Source: Seriola aureovittata (taxonomy: Eukaryota > Chordata > Actinopteri > Carangiformes > Carangidae). From it: 64,000 nucleotides of DNA. The notes beneath the pieces are model-generated. The model worked only from the letters and a program-made list of their open reading frames with translations. It did not search any database and was not told where the DNA came from. The translations under genes and the position numbers were made by a program. Positions 26,164 to 40,100 of this stretch are shown piece after piece. Each line of letters starts with the position of its first letter. The stretch's first letter is position 1. The stretch is taken from assembly GCF_021018895.1 (NCBI RefSeq), contig NC_079382.1, positions 19,638,001 through 19,702,000 of the forward strand. The letters are read 5' to 3'.

Positions 26164-26639
26164 GCACCCCTAGGTGGCCACCATTATCCCTGAAAGCTGG
26201 CATGAATTTGCATGACGAACTAATGCTGCACTTTTCTTGTACATGAACTGTCAAATCTTTAACGCTGATTCCTCAAGCTGAACTGTATCGCTGCCTGAAT
26301 CAGGATCAAGCATCCTGCATTGGATACTCTGAAAAGTGCCCTTTTCATCTTAATTAAAAGTAGTTACATGAAATTCCTGATTTATGAATTTCTGGTAGCT
26401 AAGTAACAAACTTAGCATGTGGGAAGTAGGATTCCTTTGAAATATCTCTTCAGAGACCTGACGGGGCAAATTCTCATAAATATATCAACATATTATATTG
26501 TAATTTCATTTTGTTTCACTGTCTTCCTGAGCCAACTCTACTATCAGACTGGACTATCACAGGCACATTTTAGTTTTTTTGAATGAAGCATTTCATTTAG
26601 TAACTGCAACAGAGTCGCCAGGAAGTGGGTGAGGTGGAT

Positions 26640-26745
26640 GACGGAGATACAGAGTGCACGGCTGTCAGACCAGAGAGATCAGGGTTCACATCCACATTCC
26701 CACCTGTTCTTAGGTTTTAGGCAGCAAAAAAACTTTCTCTAATAT
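26640..26745 (+). repeat. possible SINE-like repeat with B-box-like motif
   Basis: A segment with 'acggagatacagagtgcacg', 'gagagatcagggttcacatc', 'cacctgttcttagg' and 'ttttaggcagcaaaa' resembles a common teleost repeat. The stretch 'ggttcacatcc' at 26683-26693 is similar to a tRNA/SINE B box (GGTTCGAATCC). No convincing A box or cloverleaf is visible, so it is not called a tRNA. Confidence 0.35.
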
Positions 26746-27976
26746 TAACAAAGTGCTGTGAGAAGCTACACAACCATAAACAGTTGAATAATACTGTAGC
26801 AAGATCAGATATTTAATTCTGTGAAGATTGTGCAGATATGTTCAGTATCAACATATTTGTGCAAAATAAATCCAGTTCAGTTCCTCTTTACCTTAATAGA
26901 AAACAGTGATTGAAATCTGTGAGCCGGTCACTTTGTGATAAGTGATCTCTCAGGAAACTCAGACAATGTCTTCAGCAGAAGCATTTGTTGATCCATCGGG
27001 GAGGAGAGATAACTACGTCACACTTTCTACGTTACCAAAATGCGGTTGTTCTGGATGGAGCCACATCACGTTACTGACTATTGTTTATCTCTTCAGTGCT
27101 TCTTTCCCACCCAGAGAAGATGTGCGTAAATCATGACCCTGAGGGCAGTTATGGCTATTCACCGGAGACTCTGTCTTGTTCTATCTCTGAGGGTCTGTGC
27201 TCGACCTTGGTTGCCACGGTAACTGCCAATGGGGATTGGGCAGTAGTGGACATGTGTGTGCCCTGCAGAGAAACATGGCCTAATACTTAATGAGACCTAA
27301 TAATAAAGGAAAAACACCTAAAGAAGGAAAGATTCCTTCACAAAACCCTAATCCAGTGGCAGTTATATATGTATATATATGTTTTGTTCTCGCAAATTAG
27401 TTGTATGTAAAGTTGTTTTCTTGGGGACAGGGTTGCCTGAGCTGCAAACAGAGAACTTCAAAATCTGAACTACTGTATCCACCCAGGCCACACTTTTATG
27501 TCAAACATGAGAAAGGTTTTGCCAACAATAACCTCTTGTCTTTATTATGCTCTGATTTGTTCCTGAGAGACTAATGCTGCCCACGTTTATTGTCCCAGCT
27601 GTCTTATTGAACTCCTCTTCTTCTGCTCTGCACATTTCTTATTTCACAATTGCATTACCTTCAAACACTCGACACTGTGATGTCTTGCATTCACCGTATA
27701 ATTAGATTAATTTAAAACCTCGCTATGGAGCTCCACATCTACCTTCGCGATATATCACCTGCTTTGTCCGCAGCTGTAATAAGGAGTTCAAGTCGAATGA
27801 TGAATCAACATTAGAGCAAGTAAGGCTGATAACTACTGCTGCAATGCTCTGTGGGGTTGGAAGTTTCTAGCATGTTGTACAGCAGGCTCTTTCCCATCAC
27901 TGATGTCTGTTGTCAAGGGCAACATGCCTGTGTAGCCACGAGCACTGCAAACACGTAGAATAATGTATTTTTATGA

Positions 27977-28582
<606 letters not shown>

Positions 28583-29835
28583 TAAGGGGCTTATCAGGGT
28601 TCGACACTCACTGAGGGTTGATTGGGGAAGGGATTAGCAGAATTGTGTTGGGCTTTTCCTCGGAGGGGATGCCGGCAGTTCATTATTGTTGTTGCCACCA
28701 AACAGACAGAGTGGCATGTGTGTGTTTCCCATGTGTGTCTCTGCAGTTGTGCAGCGATTTCTTTTGTTAGGCAACTTTGCATGTTTAAGCATCGAGGACA
28801 CAGTCCCTCAGTTTTGTTGTGCAGGTTTTTTGCTGAATGAATGTTATCTTCGATGTGGATTTAATAATAAACTCGATCACAGTTCACATCAACCAAAAGA
28901 ATCCATCAGAATCCCAGAGCACTGTATGGGAACAACACTGATGGAATTCATTATTAAAACACATACAAATAGATTTATTTCATGTTTGAAATTTGCAAGT
29001 CATATTTCAGTGGTGTCACACAACTATGATGTAAGGCGTTGTTTGCTGAAAATGATTAGGAGTGGGTGCTGTAAACAAGGCAGGTTTGCCCTGTGCAAAA
29101 ACTTGAGCTGATAAAATCATCAACATTCATACAATTGAGTCATCGCTGCGCGCAGTCGGGGGGGCAAAGGAAAGGAAAAGATGATTTTCAAGGTACATGA
29201 TTCTGAAGGTTGTGAAGCAAAAGCCTGTGCAATATAATAGAATAGGATGGACAGTAGGGGGTGTTTAATGTTCTGACGCATCAGGGATATAGGCACGATT
29301 TTGTCCCTTAACCCCTCCAACAAAGAAGAAGAAGATTTCTTCTATTCTTTTTGTATTTGTTGTCTGTTCATTTATATTTCTAAAAATTCTTTTAAATGTG
29401 TAGAAAACAGATTTCTTTAGGGAATTGCAGAGCTGTAAAATTCATTTTAACTGCAGATATGCAAAAGCCCCAAATCCCCCATCCCCGAATAAATTGCAAA
29501 GGGCATGCATTGTCATGAAAATGAACACACTTTTTACAGTATTAGTTACTTAATGACCAATATAGCATCATTCCCACATTGCATCATCATTTACACTCTT
29601 GTTGTCTCAGACTCTGTTTCTCTCCCTTTGTCTCTTCCCCTTTTCTCCTTTTTCCTCCTCTCTTTACGTCTTCTCTTATACATTGTCTATTTACAGCACA
29701 GTATATCTTGCATTTCCTCCCAGTAAGGTCACTGGGTCCCTGGGGCTTTAGCACAGCTCTGCCGCAGGCCAGCGGACAAAACTGAAGTTTAAGTAAGACT
29801 CAGAAGCAGGAGGCTGGAGCAAGTCCATGTGACCT

Positions 29836-29862
29836 AGAGAGGAGAGGAGAGGAGAGGAGAGG
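29836..29862. repeat. (GGAGA)n pentamer repeat
   Basis: About five copies of a GGAGA unit within a purine-rich segment. Confidence 0.9.
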
Positions 29863-30381
29863 TGTATCATGGGGGGTGGGGTACTGAGAGAGGCTTAACA
29901 GGAAAGTCAAGGAGAAAAGAGCAAAGAAAAAAATGTATGTGATGTATAGGAAAACGGAGGGTGCAGAGAAAGAGGCAGGGGAACAGACTGAGACTCAGAG
30001 GGACGAGGTAGAGGAGATGGCAGAGAGAAACTCGCGTACAGACGGAGGAGGTGGAGAAGGGCCAAGGAGATGGAGAGGACCTGATTAAGTCTGTAATTTC
30101 ATGTGACAGGACCTCAGAGGCAGCAGATGTCCACCTTCCTCTTGGGAGGTCCTTACTGAGACACACCCCTATCACTATATCAACGCCACATCAGGGCAGA
30201 CACTGAGAACTCAAATGGATACTGATACCCAATCTGTCAGAGAGGCGCCCTCTGTTGAGAAGTCATCACTATTTAAAAGCTTTCCGCGGATTTTGATTTA
30301 AAGAGCAACTCTGAGGTTTATTTCCTCACTGAATTTAAACTTGAGGCTAAATGGAAATGGTTTGGTTTATATTGGTTTTAC

Positions 30382-30383
<2 letters not shown>

Positions 30384-30412
<29 letters not shown>
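30384..30412. repeat. (TG)n microsatellite
   Basis: Uninterrupted TG dinucleotide run. Confidence 0.95.
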
Positions 30413-31204
30413 CACATTATCATTGTTCTATAAGTCTGTGTCCCTGCACACTTTAGCAGCAGTGAGTCAGTTATCTGGATAAACTGTCATCCTGGTTTGT
30501 TATTGTGTTACTGCAGTTTTAAACTACAGGCTGTCAGGACACTGGGCCTCGTGCAAGAACCAGTGGCAGATACAAGTGATTTACCTTTGTGTAAAGTGGA
30601 CAGTTCACAATCATTAGACCTGCAACTCTAAAGCCAGAATTTGGAGTTTGAATATTGAGATTCCAAAACAAACTAAAAGAAGATAGATAACTAAAACAAA
30701 CCTGCGTTCTGCTCACTCCATCATCATGATCATGGCTTCCTAATTTACTGATTATATTATTGCTGTATATGCTATAATATTATCCTGTCTAACAGGTGCC
30801 GTCATTAGAGTGTCTATTGACGTACTTTTGTAATCTCATTTAGCCACTTGTTAGCGACCGGGCCTTTTTTAAGAGCTATTTTATGTTGTAGAATAAAACG
30901 TGAAAATGTCTTAAACTTGTGTTAATTAGGCTTTACATCTGATATCTAACCAAAAACCCACATACTTTTGGACAAGGGAATTGTAAGTGCTAACATGCTA
31001 ACTCATTTCCGGGGTTTAGGATTAGTCACAGGCAGCTTTGCTTTACAAAAGACATTTTTTTAGCATCTAACATATTGTTACTGCAGGGACTTCCTGCGTC
31101 CAGCTGGTCAAACCATTCGCTCTTTATTCCTACAGTACAGCGCCGTTCTCACTACATGTTGTTGACTATCATACTATTAATATTTATGTCTCAGCGCCAA
31201 TGAC

Positions 31205-31575
31205 AGCTGTGGGTGGAGGCATCGTGTTTTCGGGTTGCCCATCTGTCTGTCCCACTCTCATGAACGTGATATCTCAGTAACACCTTAAGGGATTTTTTTT
31301 TTCTAAGTTTGGTACAAACGTTCACTTGGACTCAAGGATGAACTGATTAGAATTTGGTGTTAATAGGTCAAAGGTCAAGGTCACTGTGACCTCATAAGAT
31401 ACATTTTTGGCCATAGCTCAAGAATTCAGACGCTAATTATGACACAATTTAACACAAACATCTAACAAGATAAAATGATGAAGTGAGGGACATTTTATAT
31501 CCAAAGGGTCAAAGGTCACATTCACTGTGACATCGTAAATGCTCTGCACAGACACGTTCTTGGCGGAGAGTTTTG
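31205..31575 (+). repeat. dispersed teleost repeat with nuclear-receptor half-sites
   Basis: The segment contains 'tgatatctcagtaacacctt', 'ttggtacaaacgttcacttg' and 'gactcaaggatgaactgatt', then two related sub-blocks with 'ggtcaaaggtca' (31365-31392 and 31506-31530). I recall this pattern as a widespread teleost repeat, without a firm class. No reading frame is conserved. The left sub-block contains a perfect inverted AGGTCA palindrome with a 3-bp spacer. Confidence 0.6.
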
Positions 31576-32665
31576 AAGAATGTTTTATATTTGTTATTTT
31601 GAGCTAATGCGTTAGCCCGCAGCGGCTGGTATCTGACAGCCACATGCTGAAAAACGTCTTTACTGAAGCAGAGGTACACAGACGCTTCTGAGCCTCAGTC
31701 TGCACACTCCCATGATTCATTTGTGGTGGCGATATACACCACAGACCTAATTATCTTATCTGAATACGGTCCCATGGCTTCTTAGTTGGTTCTTGTGCCC
31801 TTCATCTCCTCTGTGGAGACAACAGTAACACTTGGGATCATAGTGTTCTATTTAAAACCCCTACGTGTAAAATTGTTGGGTTATTATAGATTATTTGAAA
31901 TTATACTGACAGTGCAGGTTTTTCTGTGGAGAAAAAAATTGTGTTTTAATGTTATGTTAATTACTTGCGAACGTTAAAGTCAGCCACGTGTTGTCACGCT
32001 CTTCCAAAATCCTGCAGCTACATTCAGTGGCTTTAGAAGTGATAACACCTGGTTTGTTACCAGGCTGGGCCGAGGCTCTGGTAATGTTATGGTATCTCAG
32101 ATTGCGTTTGAGGGGGAAGTCCACAATATGAACAATGGTCTCCGCTTTCCACGGTACTTAAACTCCTCCATTAAAGCGCCATTGGGCACTATAAGGAAAG
32201 AAGTGAGTAAAAGTGTATCATTAACATATTCTTCTTTACTATCAATATGCTAATATAAAACACATTATAACAGCACTCCTATTTATCTTTGTTTCCCCTG
32301 GTCTGTAGCAAATTTACTAGGTTGACACATATTAGAAAGGCACATACCTGCCCTTGTACGATCGCTTCAGTAACTGTCCACAGACTTCCATGACAGTATA
32401 TTAAAAAGCACGGGTGAAAAAAAAAAAATGCATTAGCAGTCCTGTGAGCACGCTGGGCTCCATCACTGTGAAGTAGAAAAAAGTGTAGAACAACCAAAAC
32501 TTCCATCCGCCCCTGAAGCTCTCTGTGCGGTGAAGTGGCCACATGAAAGCCACTCCTGAGTAAAAGCTAACCACCCAAATGGTGTGTGTCCTTTTGGTCG
32601 CTTGAAGCCGAACAACTCTTCTGCTTGATGGGATGGAAATTAAACTCTGACATGAATGTTAAATG

Positions 32666-32683
32666 CCCCCCCCCCCCCCCCCC
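32666..32683. repeat. poly-C run, 18 bases
   Basis: Homopolymer of 18 C; its exact length is prone to sequencing error. Confidence 0.9.
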
Positions 32684-34194
32684 GAATTTAAATCGCTCAA
32701 GCCTTTTTAATTTACAATACCAATATGATACCAGAGTTTCATATTGAATTTGATGCCACATTTTGCCCAAACACATTAGTATAAAATTGTCAAAATTACG
32801 ATTTCAAAGAAGAACGTCCTGATCAGAAAATAAGACTATGTGGTCCTACTTTCTGTTGCTACTAAAACGTACTGAGGTTTGATACCCAGCACTGTGAGGC
32901 ACATAACTTCACATAAATTTAACATTCAGAGAACAAACAAAAAGATTTTTGTGACAGAGAGTTTGGTAGCATCTGAGTTGTTGAGACAGAATTTTTTCCC
33001 CCTGATTTGGCTTGTAAAATGTAAAGCTGTGTCATGGTTTCCCTGTATCGCTTTCATCAAAGCCTCCTCTCACATCGTAGTAAAAACAAATCCATTATTC
33101 TCTCTGAACAATCCTGCCAATGTCACCTCTGGCCTTTGAATCACGTAGAGGAAGAAACCCAGCGCGGGGCAGGTACCACCACGTGTCGCTGGACCTTTGT
33201 TTAATATGGAGCAGCTTCTCCTCCTGTCCGTCTCCCCTGTGTCTATCTGCCCTGTCATCTGCGAGCTGGCCAATTACTGCTGAGCTGAGCTTGTCACTTC
33301 GTTCTCTCTCTGGATATGTGATGGCTGTTAGAAGTGTAAAAACTGGCAGGGACATGAGAGGAAAGAAAGCAGAGCAGGACTCATGAAACATACATGCTGT
33401 GACATTACAGAGGAAGTGATGGCGCTGTCTGTCTCCAACAGGCCAAAAAACTGTATTTTATTTTCTTAACACAACATGCAGCGACTGTGTGTCCCACTGG
33501 GACATGATGGTACTCCTTGGTGCAGAGCTATAATCCCATTTTTTTCACCTCGGCCACATTTGACTCACAGCGAGAGCATAAATTGTTTCAAATTGCTGCT
33601 GTGCATGAAGTGTGTGCAGGTGTTGGTGTTTTATTTCAGATAGGAAGTCAAACAACAACCGTGATCGCTCGCAAACATTCACACTTTTACACCAAACATC
33701 CCCTTTGTGGCCACAGCAGTATTGAGGTTACGGCATGCTCTATGAAGTCATATCAAATATTCTGAACACAAGGTCACACTTATTGAGCTATCACTGACTT
33801 CCATTTGCTGAAGAAGTCCATGAGATACGGTCAAAAGTGAATAGCTACTAGAGTGGACCTTGCATTTAAAATATTAAAACGCAGATGTGGTAATAACTGT
33901 TTCTTTTACAGGCCTTTAATGGCAAATAAAATACAGAGATTTAATTGGATTTAATTCCAAGAGGAGTTTAGCAGGTGTTTCCATGGATTTGCTTGTTTGC
34001 AGTGTTGTGGATAATACTGGGCAGATTGGACAGTTGTAATATTATTACTTTGTGATTGGCACCAATACATTGATTTATATAAAGTTTTCTTATTTTGCTG
34101 ACTGTAATCACGGTTCTCAAATGCACATGTATTCCAAAAAATAACCCGATACTGATTGTAACCAGGTAGTAATGGATCAATTAATAGAAGAAAT

Positions 34195-34315
34195 ACCTGA
34201 TCAGTTTTGTGCTCAGGCGCTGCCAAGATGGCGACAGCAGAGCAGCCCACTCTGAGCTTTAAAGCCGCTCTTCTTGTGGGTGACGTCACAGAGGCTTCGT
34301 GTATTTTTCTCATGA
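34195..34315 (+). repeat. short dispersed teleost repeat with YY1-like and CRE motifs
   Basis: The block 'gctgccaagatggcgacagc' and, 45 bp on, 'gtgggtgacgtcacagaggc' resemble a short repeat that I recall as common in percomorphs. It has a YY1-like core (caagatggcgac, 34224-34235) and a perfect CRE (tgacgtca, 34281-34288). No coding content. Confidence 0.5.
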
Positions 34316-35559
34316 CAATAATGAATCAGGCTTCCATATAATAAAGAACTGTGTTTGTCGACTTACTCTAGTTACCGTTTATATACTATTTAAGTTTCTG
34401 GTATGAATTTGGATGCCTGTAGGAGGAAGGGTGATTAAAGATGTGTTGATGGAGGAAATTTCTCTCCCTCGTGGCCGCTGTCTGAGCTCTGCCACATCAA
34501 TCTGAACCTGTGCTGTTCCTGTCACAGTTACTGCATGATTTACAAGCTGTTTGGACTTTTCTCTGTCTGGACACTGATGTTTTTAAGGCCTGATATTTTT
34601 TTATTATTTTATTTTTTTGTATCCTGTGAGTGTAAGATAGATAGTGACACTCAACATTCATAGCCGGTCATGCGCAGTGGCCATCACCGCTGACCCTAGA
34701 AAAGCCTTCTGGGAATTCCTGCCTGTTCCAATAAGCAGGTCTGGATGACTGATGATCGATCTATGGATGTTATTGCCGTGAGTGGCTCTGGGATGATGGC
34801 GGTATGACAGCCTCAGGGTCGTTTTTTAAGGAGCGGGGGGGGGGGGATAATAAACCAGCTCCATACATTAATTAATATAGCTCCAGGATGATGTGGTCCC
34901 AAATTGTAAAATACACTATTTCTGGAAGAGCAAGTCATTACAATATCCCTGATGTTTCCACCAGAATTTTAATGTTGCCGTGAGCAACAGGAAGACAGAT
35001 TTTATTCTGGGAGCTGGAGTCATTCCTGGCCCCATTCCCAGTATCATGTACTGATTTTATTTAGATTTTCCACTCGTGTCCCCCCTTCTCAGTTCATAAT
35101 TATATAACCAGTGCTCACTAGCCTGTGTCACAGCATCTTTAATTGAAGACTGTGAAATTTGCACTCTGCTGTATTTATAGTATAACGAGACTCCGTGTTA
35201 AAACTGACTGCGGTGTCAGGAAGGAAAAGTCACAGTCTAATTAAATCTCACAGCGCAGTTTGCGACTGCTACGTCCCTCCACATCACCATGGTGATCTGG
35301 GAACCTGTAGGAGGGTTATTTAATGCTACCTGGAAAGGGGAAGTTCACTTTTGTATTTATTTGGCTAAAATAAGGCTACTTGAGGACAAAATCCAACCTC
35401 AGGCGCTCGACTCCACCAGACATAGAAGGGTTTTTGTTTTTGTTTTTTTATAAATTCATTTCCTGAAAAAACGCCCCGGAAATGAAAACATTAGTGTGGA
35501 CATAGCCTTAGGTACAAACTGGGGGGCATGGAGTTTGAAAAACAAAGGGGCTTAGGAAT

Positions 35560-35645
35560 GATGCAGTTGCATTATGGGAAGTGTAAGATCCAGTGTTTTC
35601 CGAGCTTGACCCCATAGAAAAGACTAAAAGTCAGGATGTTCAAGA
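35560..35645 (+). repeat. dispersed repeat fragment shared with 56.8 kb
   Basis: The stretch 'gcattatgggaagtgtaaga' then 'tccagtgttttccgagcttg' matches the reverse complement of about 56788-56830 with a few substitutions. It is therefore a fragment of the element annotated at 56031-56963. Confidence 0.6.
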
Positions 35646-36830
35646 ACACAAGCGGTGAGGACAGGTTGTAAATGAACCTCCAGCTTAATCCTAGGATGAA
35701 AAAGGCAATTTAACAAAGCAATTTATGACAGAAAAGCAATTTCTTTCACTTTCACTTTTTACCCTTAAACCATGCTGTGATAATATAATTGGTATTTATT
35801 TAAAACATCTCATTGTCTGAGTGCAATTTTTCCTTGGCCTAATGGAGTCATTTTTAAAGAAAGCCAAATATGAACATGAACATCCTGCTGCTTTGATTTT
35901 TGTAATGATTATTCTTTTTATTTAGCTTTGACATAAACCTGCTTGTTCCCCACAGTATTACTCCCTAAACCCGATGTGGGGCAAATGAATAATAATAATA
36001 ATAGTTGTATTTTGCAGAATTATTTTTGAATTTGCGACCAGATGCTCCCAATCCATCTGAGTCCTGGATAGCAGAAGTAACAGACAATAACAACCTTTTT
36101 CCCCCCAACTGAAACAGAAGCTTGTGGAGTTTACTTTGATTCCAATCTGTTCCGAACTTCTGTATCTGAAAAAGCCTCAAACATGGACATGAATTCTCAG
36201 CAGGTGTCTGGAAACAAAGTGCAGTGTCTGCTGCTCAGGCAGCGACTCCAGCAGCTACACAACCATCTAGAGACACACCTGATAATAAAGAGTTACAGCC
36301 TCATTTGTCAGCTCCCTACTGCCTCGCTGCCACCAACCGTGAATTAGTTGAGGTGTTTGGTTGTGTGTGTCTCCTCTCACAGCTTTTAAAGTTTACCTCC
36401 TTGCACCTTCATACTGTCATAACCATGAGGACTGGCTCTTTTGGGGTGTGATGTTGCATTTTTATATCCTGGTGGGGACTTACACCTGAATACACATTAA
36501 CCCATGGAGACTCACAACACCACAGGGACAAAACACTGAGGTGGGGACTGTTTTTACTTAAAATAAAGTTACATTACAAGTTACAAAAACAAAATACAGC
36601 AACAATAATGATTAACATTAAGAGTCACACGTGCACGTTTAGTTGCAGGATCTGCACACGGACATACCTACACATGCACAGCTGTAATTATACATACACA
36701 CACCACAAACAGTATATGGCTGAGATGTGCTAATCACATACACACACACACGTGAGAGTTTTAGTGAATAAACACACAAGTGTATGTATCTGCATTTCAT
36801 CTTCACTGTCAATTTTCACTCCCCATAGGG

Positions 36831-36847
36831 TGTGTGTGTGTGTATGT

Positions 36848-36897
<50 letters not shown>

Positions 36898-36987
36898 GTA
36901 TGCATGTGTCATATGTGGCTCCTCCCCATTATGTCAGAGAGTATTGATCCACATATTACTTTCTGAGTCCAAAACAGCTGACCTGCA

Positions 36988-37026
<39 letters not shown>
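36831..37026. repeat. (TG)n and (CA)n tracts facing each other
   Basis: TG repeats at 36831-36893 and CA repeats at 36986-37026 are complementary and 92 bp apart. A transcript could fold back through GU/AC pairing into a hairpin with about 40 paired bases. Frames reading His-Thr or Val-Cys here are artefacts. Confidence 0.9.
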
Positions 37027-37029
<3 letters not shown>

Positions 37030-37970
37030 GCACACGCAGCACACTCTACTCAACATAACCATGAATGTGCCTTGTAATGAATGGCAGGGAGAAACACACG
37101 GAGAGCTAATGCTGCTCATGCTAACGTATTTAAATTCAAACCGTAGCATGAAGTGTTTAAGTTAAATCATTCCAATCTATTGATTTACCAGTGTGCACTA
37201 AAATGTGACAGAATTTTAATCAACACTAGCGATATCACATCTCTCCAAGTGTGACATATTATATGCCATTAATCGGGCAGCTGTATAAATCTTCATTGAT
37301 GTGTGACAGGGAGTAATGGAAACATTGGATTTGAGACCACTGCGGGTGATGGCCTCAGGTCTGCAGCACGCTGAAACAGCACTCTCATGTTCAGGCTTTC
37401 ATAGAGAAGAGAGATGATGATACACAACAATTACTGGCATCCTTTTCATTAGGTATCAAGATGGCTAACTGGCTGACAGTGAGTCAATTTATTTGAAAAT
37501 CGAATTTTAAAACTGCAAGAGCTGAGAGTTTAAATTTTAATCAGCAATGTCGGGGTTAAATTCGTCTGAGTTATACTGTGAGAAAAAAAGAAATGTGACC
37601 TGAATCTAAAAATCACAGCTTGTATTTCCTGTGTTCTGGTGGCTGACAGTTTATTGGCCCATTAGAAGAGCAGCAGAGCTGCACCACACATCTGTCCCTT
37701 TATAGTAATGGCCAAACTGACTCAGACTGAAATGCCCCAAAAAAATGAGACATTCAAAGGAAAACTATACGACTCACGAGCTAAAAATAAAAACAGAAAA
37801 TTAAAAGATGGATAATTGAGTCTTTATCTGACAAACTGTCATTATAAATAACTTCTACAATAGACCTGAAGAGTGTAACTTCAGTTCCATTTCACATCTT
37901 ACAGTCTCAACCATTTTTATAATTAACTATCTCAACACTTCTTAATTATGGAATGCCATCTTAATTAATA

Positions 37971-38253
37971 TTAAATAAATAAATCAATACATGAATAAAT
38001 AAATACAGGTAAATAAATCCTGTAGAAACATATAAATAATAATAATAATAATGTAAATATATAAATGACTCAATAAATGAAAAACGGAAATAAATAAATG
38101 TAGAAGTATGAATAAAAATCTCCTGACATAAAGGTTTATTTATTTATTTATTCATTCATTCTTTTATTGATCTATTCATTTATGTATTCATTTATACAAC
38201 TATTTATTTATTTATTGACACACTTCTATATTTCTATTTACATTTATTACCTA
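37971..38253. repeat. AT-rich tetranucleotide region with inverted arms
   Basis: The left half (37971-38118) is built of AAAT and AAT units. The right half (38134-38253) is built of the complementary TTTA/ATTT units. The halves could pair imperfectly as a large AT-rich hairpin. Confidence 0.7.
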
Positions 38254-40019
38254 CTTCTCCCCAACACTGTACAGTATGTGCAGCTTAAAAAAATTCCCCT
38301 TTTGGGTTTTTTTGGGGTTTTTTTTTCACAATTCCACGAACTGTATAATCAATATATTTTTTATTGCGTACAGAACGAAAGAAAAACCCCACTATAATTA
38401 ATTACAACAAGCCCCACGATGCTGCCTCCTACATTTCACCCTCTCATTAGATTTGCCATTTGTGTCAGCGTGTGAACATTGACCGGGATGAGAACCACTT
38501 TTATTGATGAGAGTCAATGAGCAGGTGTGTGCGCAGGTTAATTAATTTTTAATGGAACATCCAGCAGGAAGTGGGTTTTGAAAGAACCCCCCTCATCACA
38601 GCTCTAAGTATTGCCATCAAAGCGTCGTGAGGTTGTGAATTTTTAATGGATCGACAGCAAAAAAGGTCTAACTTTTGTAAACCGCGCATCATCACTTCCT
38701 GTCTGTGTATTTCGGGTCTGTTGTGGTATTTTTGCGCCGAGTGTCATCAATTGCTTGTGAAGTCATTTCACTTCAAAGATGAGACAGTGGCAGCGATCTC
38801 AGGCCTGTGACAGTCGTGTTGATCGCTGTGGCTTTTTTAGTGACAGATATACAAAATATTAATCACTTGGGCAAAATTTAGAATCAAAAAAGGCATTTGA
38901 TTGTTCGGTGCCTGTGTGTAATGATAAGTGTTCGCTCTCTCTGCTTTAACACTTTAAGGCAGAACTGCATCCAGTAAATTATTCGTCAGTTTTATTCATC
39001 CCAAAGTCAGTGTCCACTCCTTATTTTTCTGTTTTCACAATTCAGTCAAAGCTCCAAACAGCACAACTCCAACAAAACGCAGTACAGCAACAGACACTCA
39101 CTCTCAGGATCTGATGCAGTCCAGGAGAAACACAGAAATCTGATTCTGAGTAGACAGACACATTTTTGACATAGCTATGTATATGATGGTCTGTGAGTTT
39201 GGCATCGGTGGTTTAGTACAGCAGCTTGGATAATGCATTTGTCCTATAACTCAAAATGATCATGCTTTAAGTGCTGTTTCAGTGTGGTGTAATATGATTG
39301 ATGGGGACCAGCTTGTTGTGTATCTGCAGGCCGACACCGACAGAAACAAAGGCCCATAAATAAATTAAGCTGTGCAAACACACAAATTCAGGGAGCTCCC
39401 TTTCCTTAAAATAATAATAGCATAGCCAAGTCTGAACGCTGCAGCTCTTCAACAGAGAGAGAAGCTACTTTATTAGATTGTTACAACAATAAAACCCTGC
39501 TGCTGGAGAGAGATGAAGAAAACAGGAACGAAAAGACATATATAGATGTTAAAAACGAAGAAATTTTGCTGCAGAAAAGCAGCAGAAACATACTTTCCGT
39601 CTTTCAGAAGGGGACGACTTAAAAATGCAAATGACCAGATTTGCCATTTCACACCTGGAGGCAATTCCAGAAAAATCTGTTTCAAACTCTGCCAAACTCC
39701 TACACAGAAACCAGGAGAACGTACCGAGCTGCGCTGGGGAGGGTGTGAGTGTACGTGGGTGAGTTTGTGCATATGTACATTAATGTGTGCATTATTAAAA
39801 GTATTAAAGGTGAGGAGCAGTATTACATTTTTGCTTGTGATACTAATTTCCATTGCATCATTGGGTCAGTAGTAAACAAGACTCTGTTTGATAAGCAATA
39901 AATGAAACCCACATATTTATTATGACACCAGCTTCAACAAGTGACAGGGACATTCTGTGTTAAAACCAACCACTGGACGATTCTGCAAAAACCCCAAATG
40001 GTGCCAATGACGTCTCAAC

Positions 40020-40100
40020 TGAAATAGTAAAATATCTTGAAAACTATTGGATGGATTGCTGTGAAGTTTTGGTACATACATTCATGGGGGTGATTTTTAA
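40020..40100 (+). repeat. fragment of a common teleost repeat
   Basis: The phrase 'aactattggatggattgctg' then 'tgaagttttggtacatacat' and 'tcatggggg' closely resembles a very common teleost repeat that I recall. Class not assigned. Confidence 0.5.

Noticed and set aside
26640..26745. tRNA gene
   Set aside because: A B-box-like word is present, but there is no A box or cloverleaf; it fits a SINE-like repeat better.
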